Below, in pieces: positions 63,817 to 64,000 of a stretch of 64,000 nt of DNA. Position 1 is the stretch's first letter; each line of letters starts with the position of its first letter. The DNA is from Carnobacterium inhibens subsp. inhibens DSM 13024. GTDB taxonomy: Bacteria; Bacillota; Bacilli; Lactobacillales; Carnobacteriaceae. The DNA is taken from the NCBI RefSeq assembly GCF_000746825.1, contig NZ_JQIV01000006.1:1790784-1854783 (forward strand), in the 5' to 3' direction. The notes under the pieces were generated by a model. That model was given only the letters and a program-made list of their open reading frames with translations, ran no database searches and had not been told where the DNA came from. The position numbers and the translations under genes were made by a program.

Positions 63817-64000
63817 GCAATTTAATGATAAAAAAATGATAGTTTTGTCATTTTTAAACAGCTATAATAAAAGGTTTCAAAACATATTTATTAAACTATT
63901 GCTAAACTGGTGTTATAAAACCTAACATAACAACGCTATATTTTAATTGATTTCTAATAAAAGTGTATTTATAATTTGGCTTTAAGCAGAAATAACTTGC

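Overview
The window is about 64 kb of AT-rich Firmicute DNA with short intergenic gaps, strong GGAGG-type ribosome sites, frequent TTG/GTG starts and many U-tract hairpin terminators. The mix of a FabV enoyl reductase, a DhaKLM phosphotransferase, paired glycerol kinases, a T-box tyrS, a PyrR-attenuated uracil permease and no visible respiratory genes points to the Lactobacillales, most likely a Carnobacteriaceae (Carnobacterium-like) chromosome. That placement is inference; no rRNA or tRNA gene was seen that could fix it.

Layout. 0-12.5 kb is accessory in character: an unrecognised two-gene membrane pair cut by the left edge, a glyoxalase-fold protein, a rifampin ADP-ribosyltransferase with an N-terminal TPR-like extension, a lipoprotein, a YghU-type glutathione transferase, a DUF1275 membrane protein, fabV, a DUF4230-like protein and a DUF697-type GTPase, separated by long gaps that carry a dispersed 20-bp core repeat. 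12.8-22.4 kb is housekeeping and detoxification (gloB, DNA alkylation repair, an alpha/beta hydrolase, an acetate-type transporter, an F420-ligase-like protein, Nudix, pyrP with a PyrR attenuator, DUF1456, DUF1846). 22.6-26.1 kb is a probable cell-wall peptide scavenging operon (class A serine hydrolase, NlpC/P60 peptidase, peptide-binding lipoprotein). 26.5-32.6 kb handles C3 polyols: glpK, a second glpK-like gene that has lost the conserved Asp10, and a divergent dhaKLM operon.

32.8-45 kb holds a conserved unknown, a flavodoxin-fold oxidoreductase, an ABC-F ATPase preceded by an unlisted 27-residue leader peptide and attenuator, a very large AraC regulator, yidD, guaC, an SDR, a zinc alcohol dehydrogenase and tyrS with its T-box. 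45-53.2 kb is a second accessory patch made of small membrane, secreted and lipoprotein genes, a CDF transporter with a downstream 39-residue peptide, decayed gene remnants, and two paralogous membrane-anchored XRE regulators. 53.5-57.2 kb is a glycerate module (GntP permease, glycerate kinase, CdaR regulator). 57.2-64 kb carries Nudix, an ArsR/SmtB-type regulator with a divergent Cd/Zn P-type ATPase and its operator, a 51-bp tandem repeat, DUF2441, a SatA-like acetyltransferase and a luciferase-like monooxygenase.

The strongest candidates for new biology are the ABC-F leader/attenuator, the probable pseudokinase GlpK paralogue, the 51-bp coding-like tandem repeat, the TPR-Arr fusion, the pair of membrane-anchored XRE regulators set among small envelope genes, the CDF-linked micropeptide, and the unknown gene pair at the left edge.
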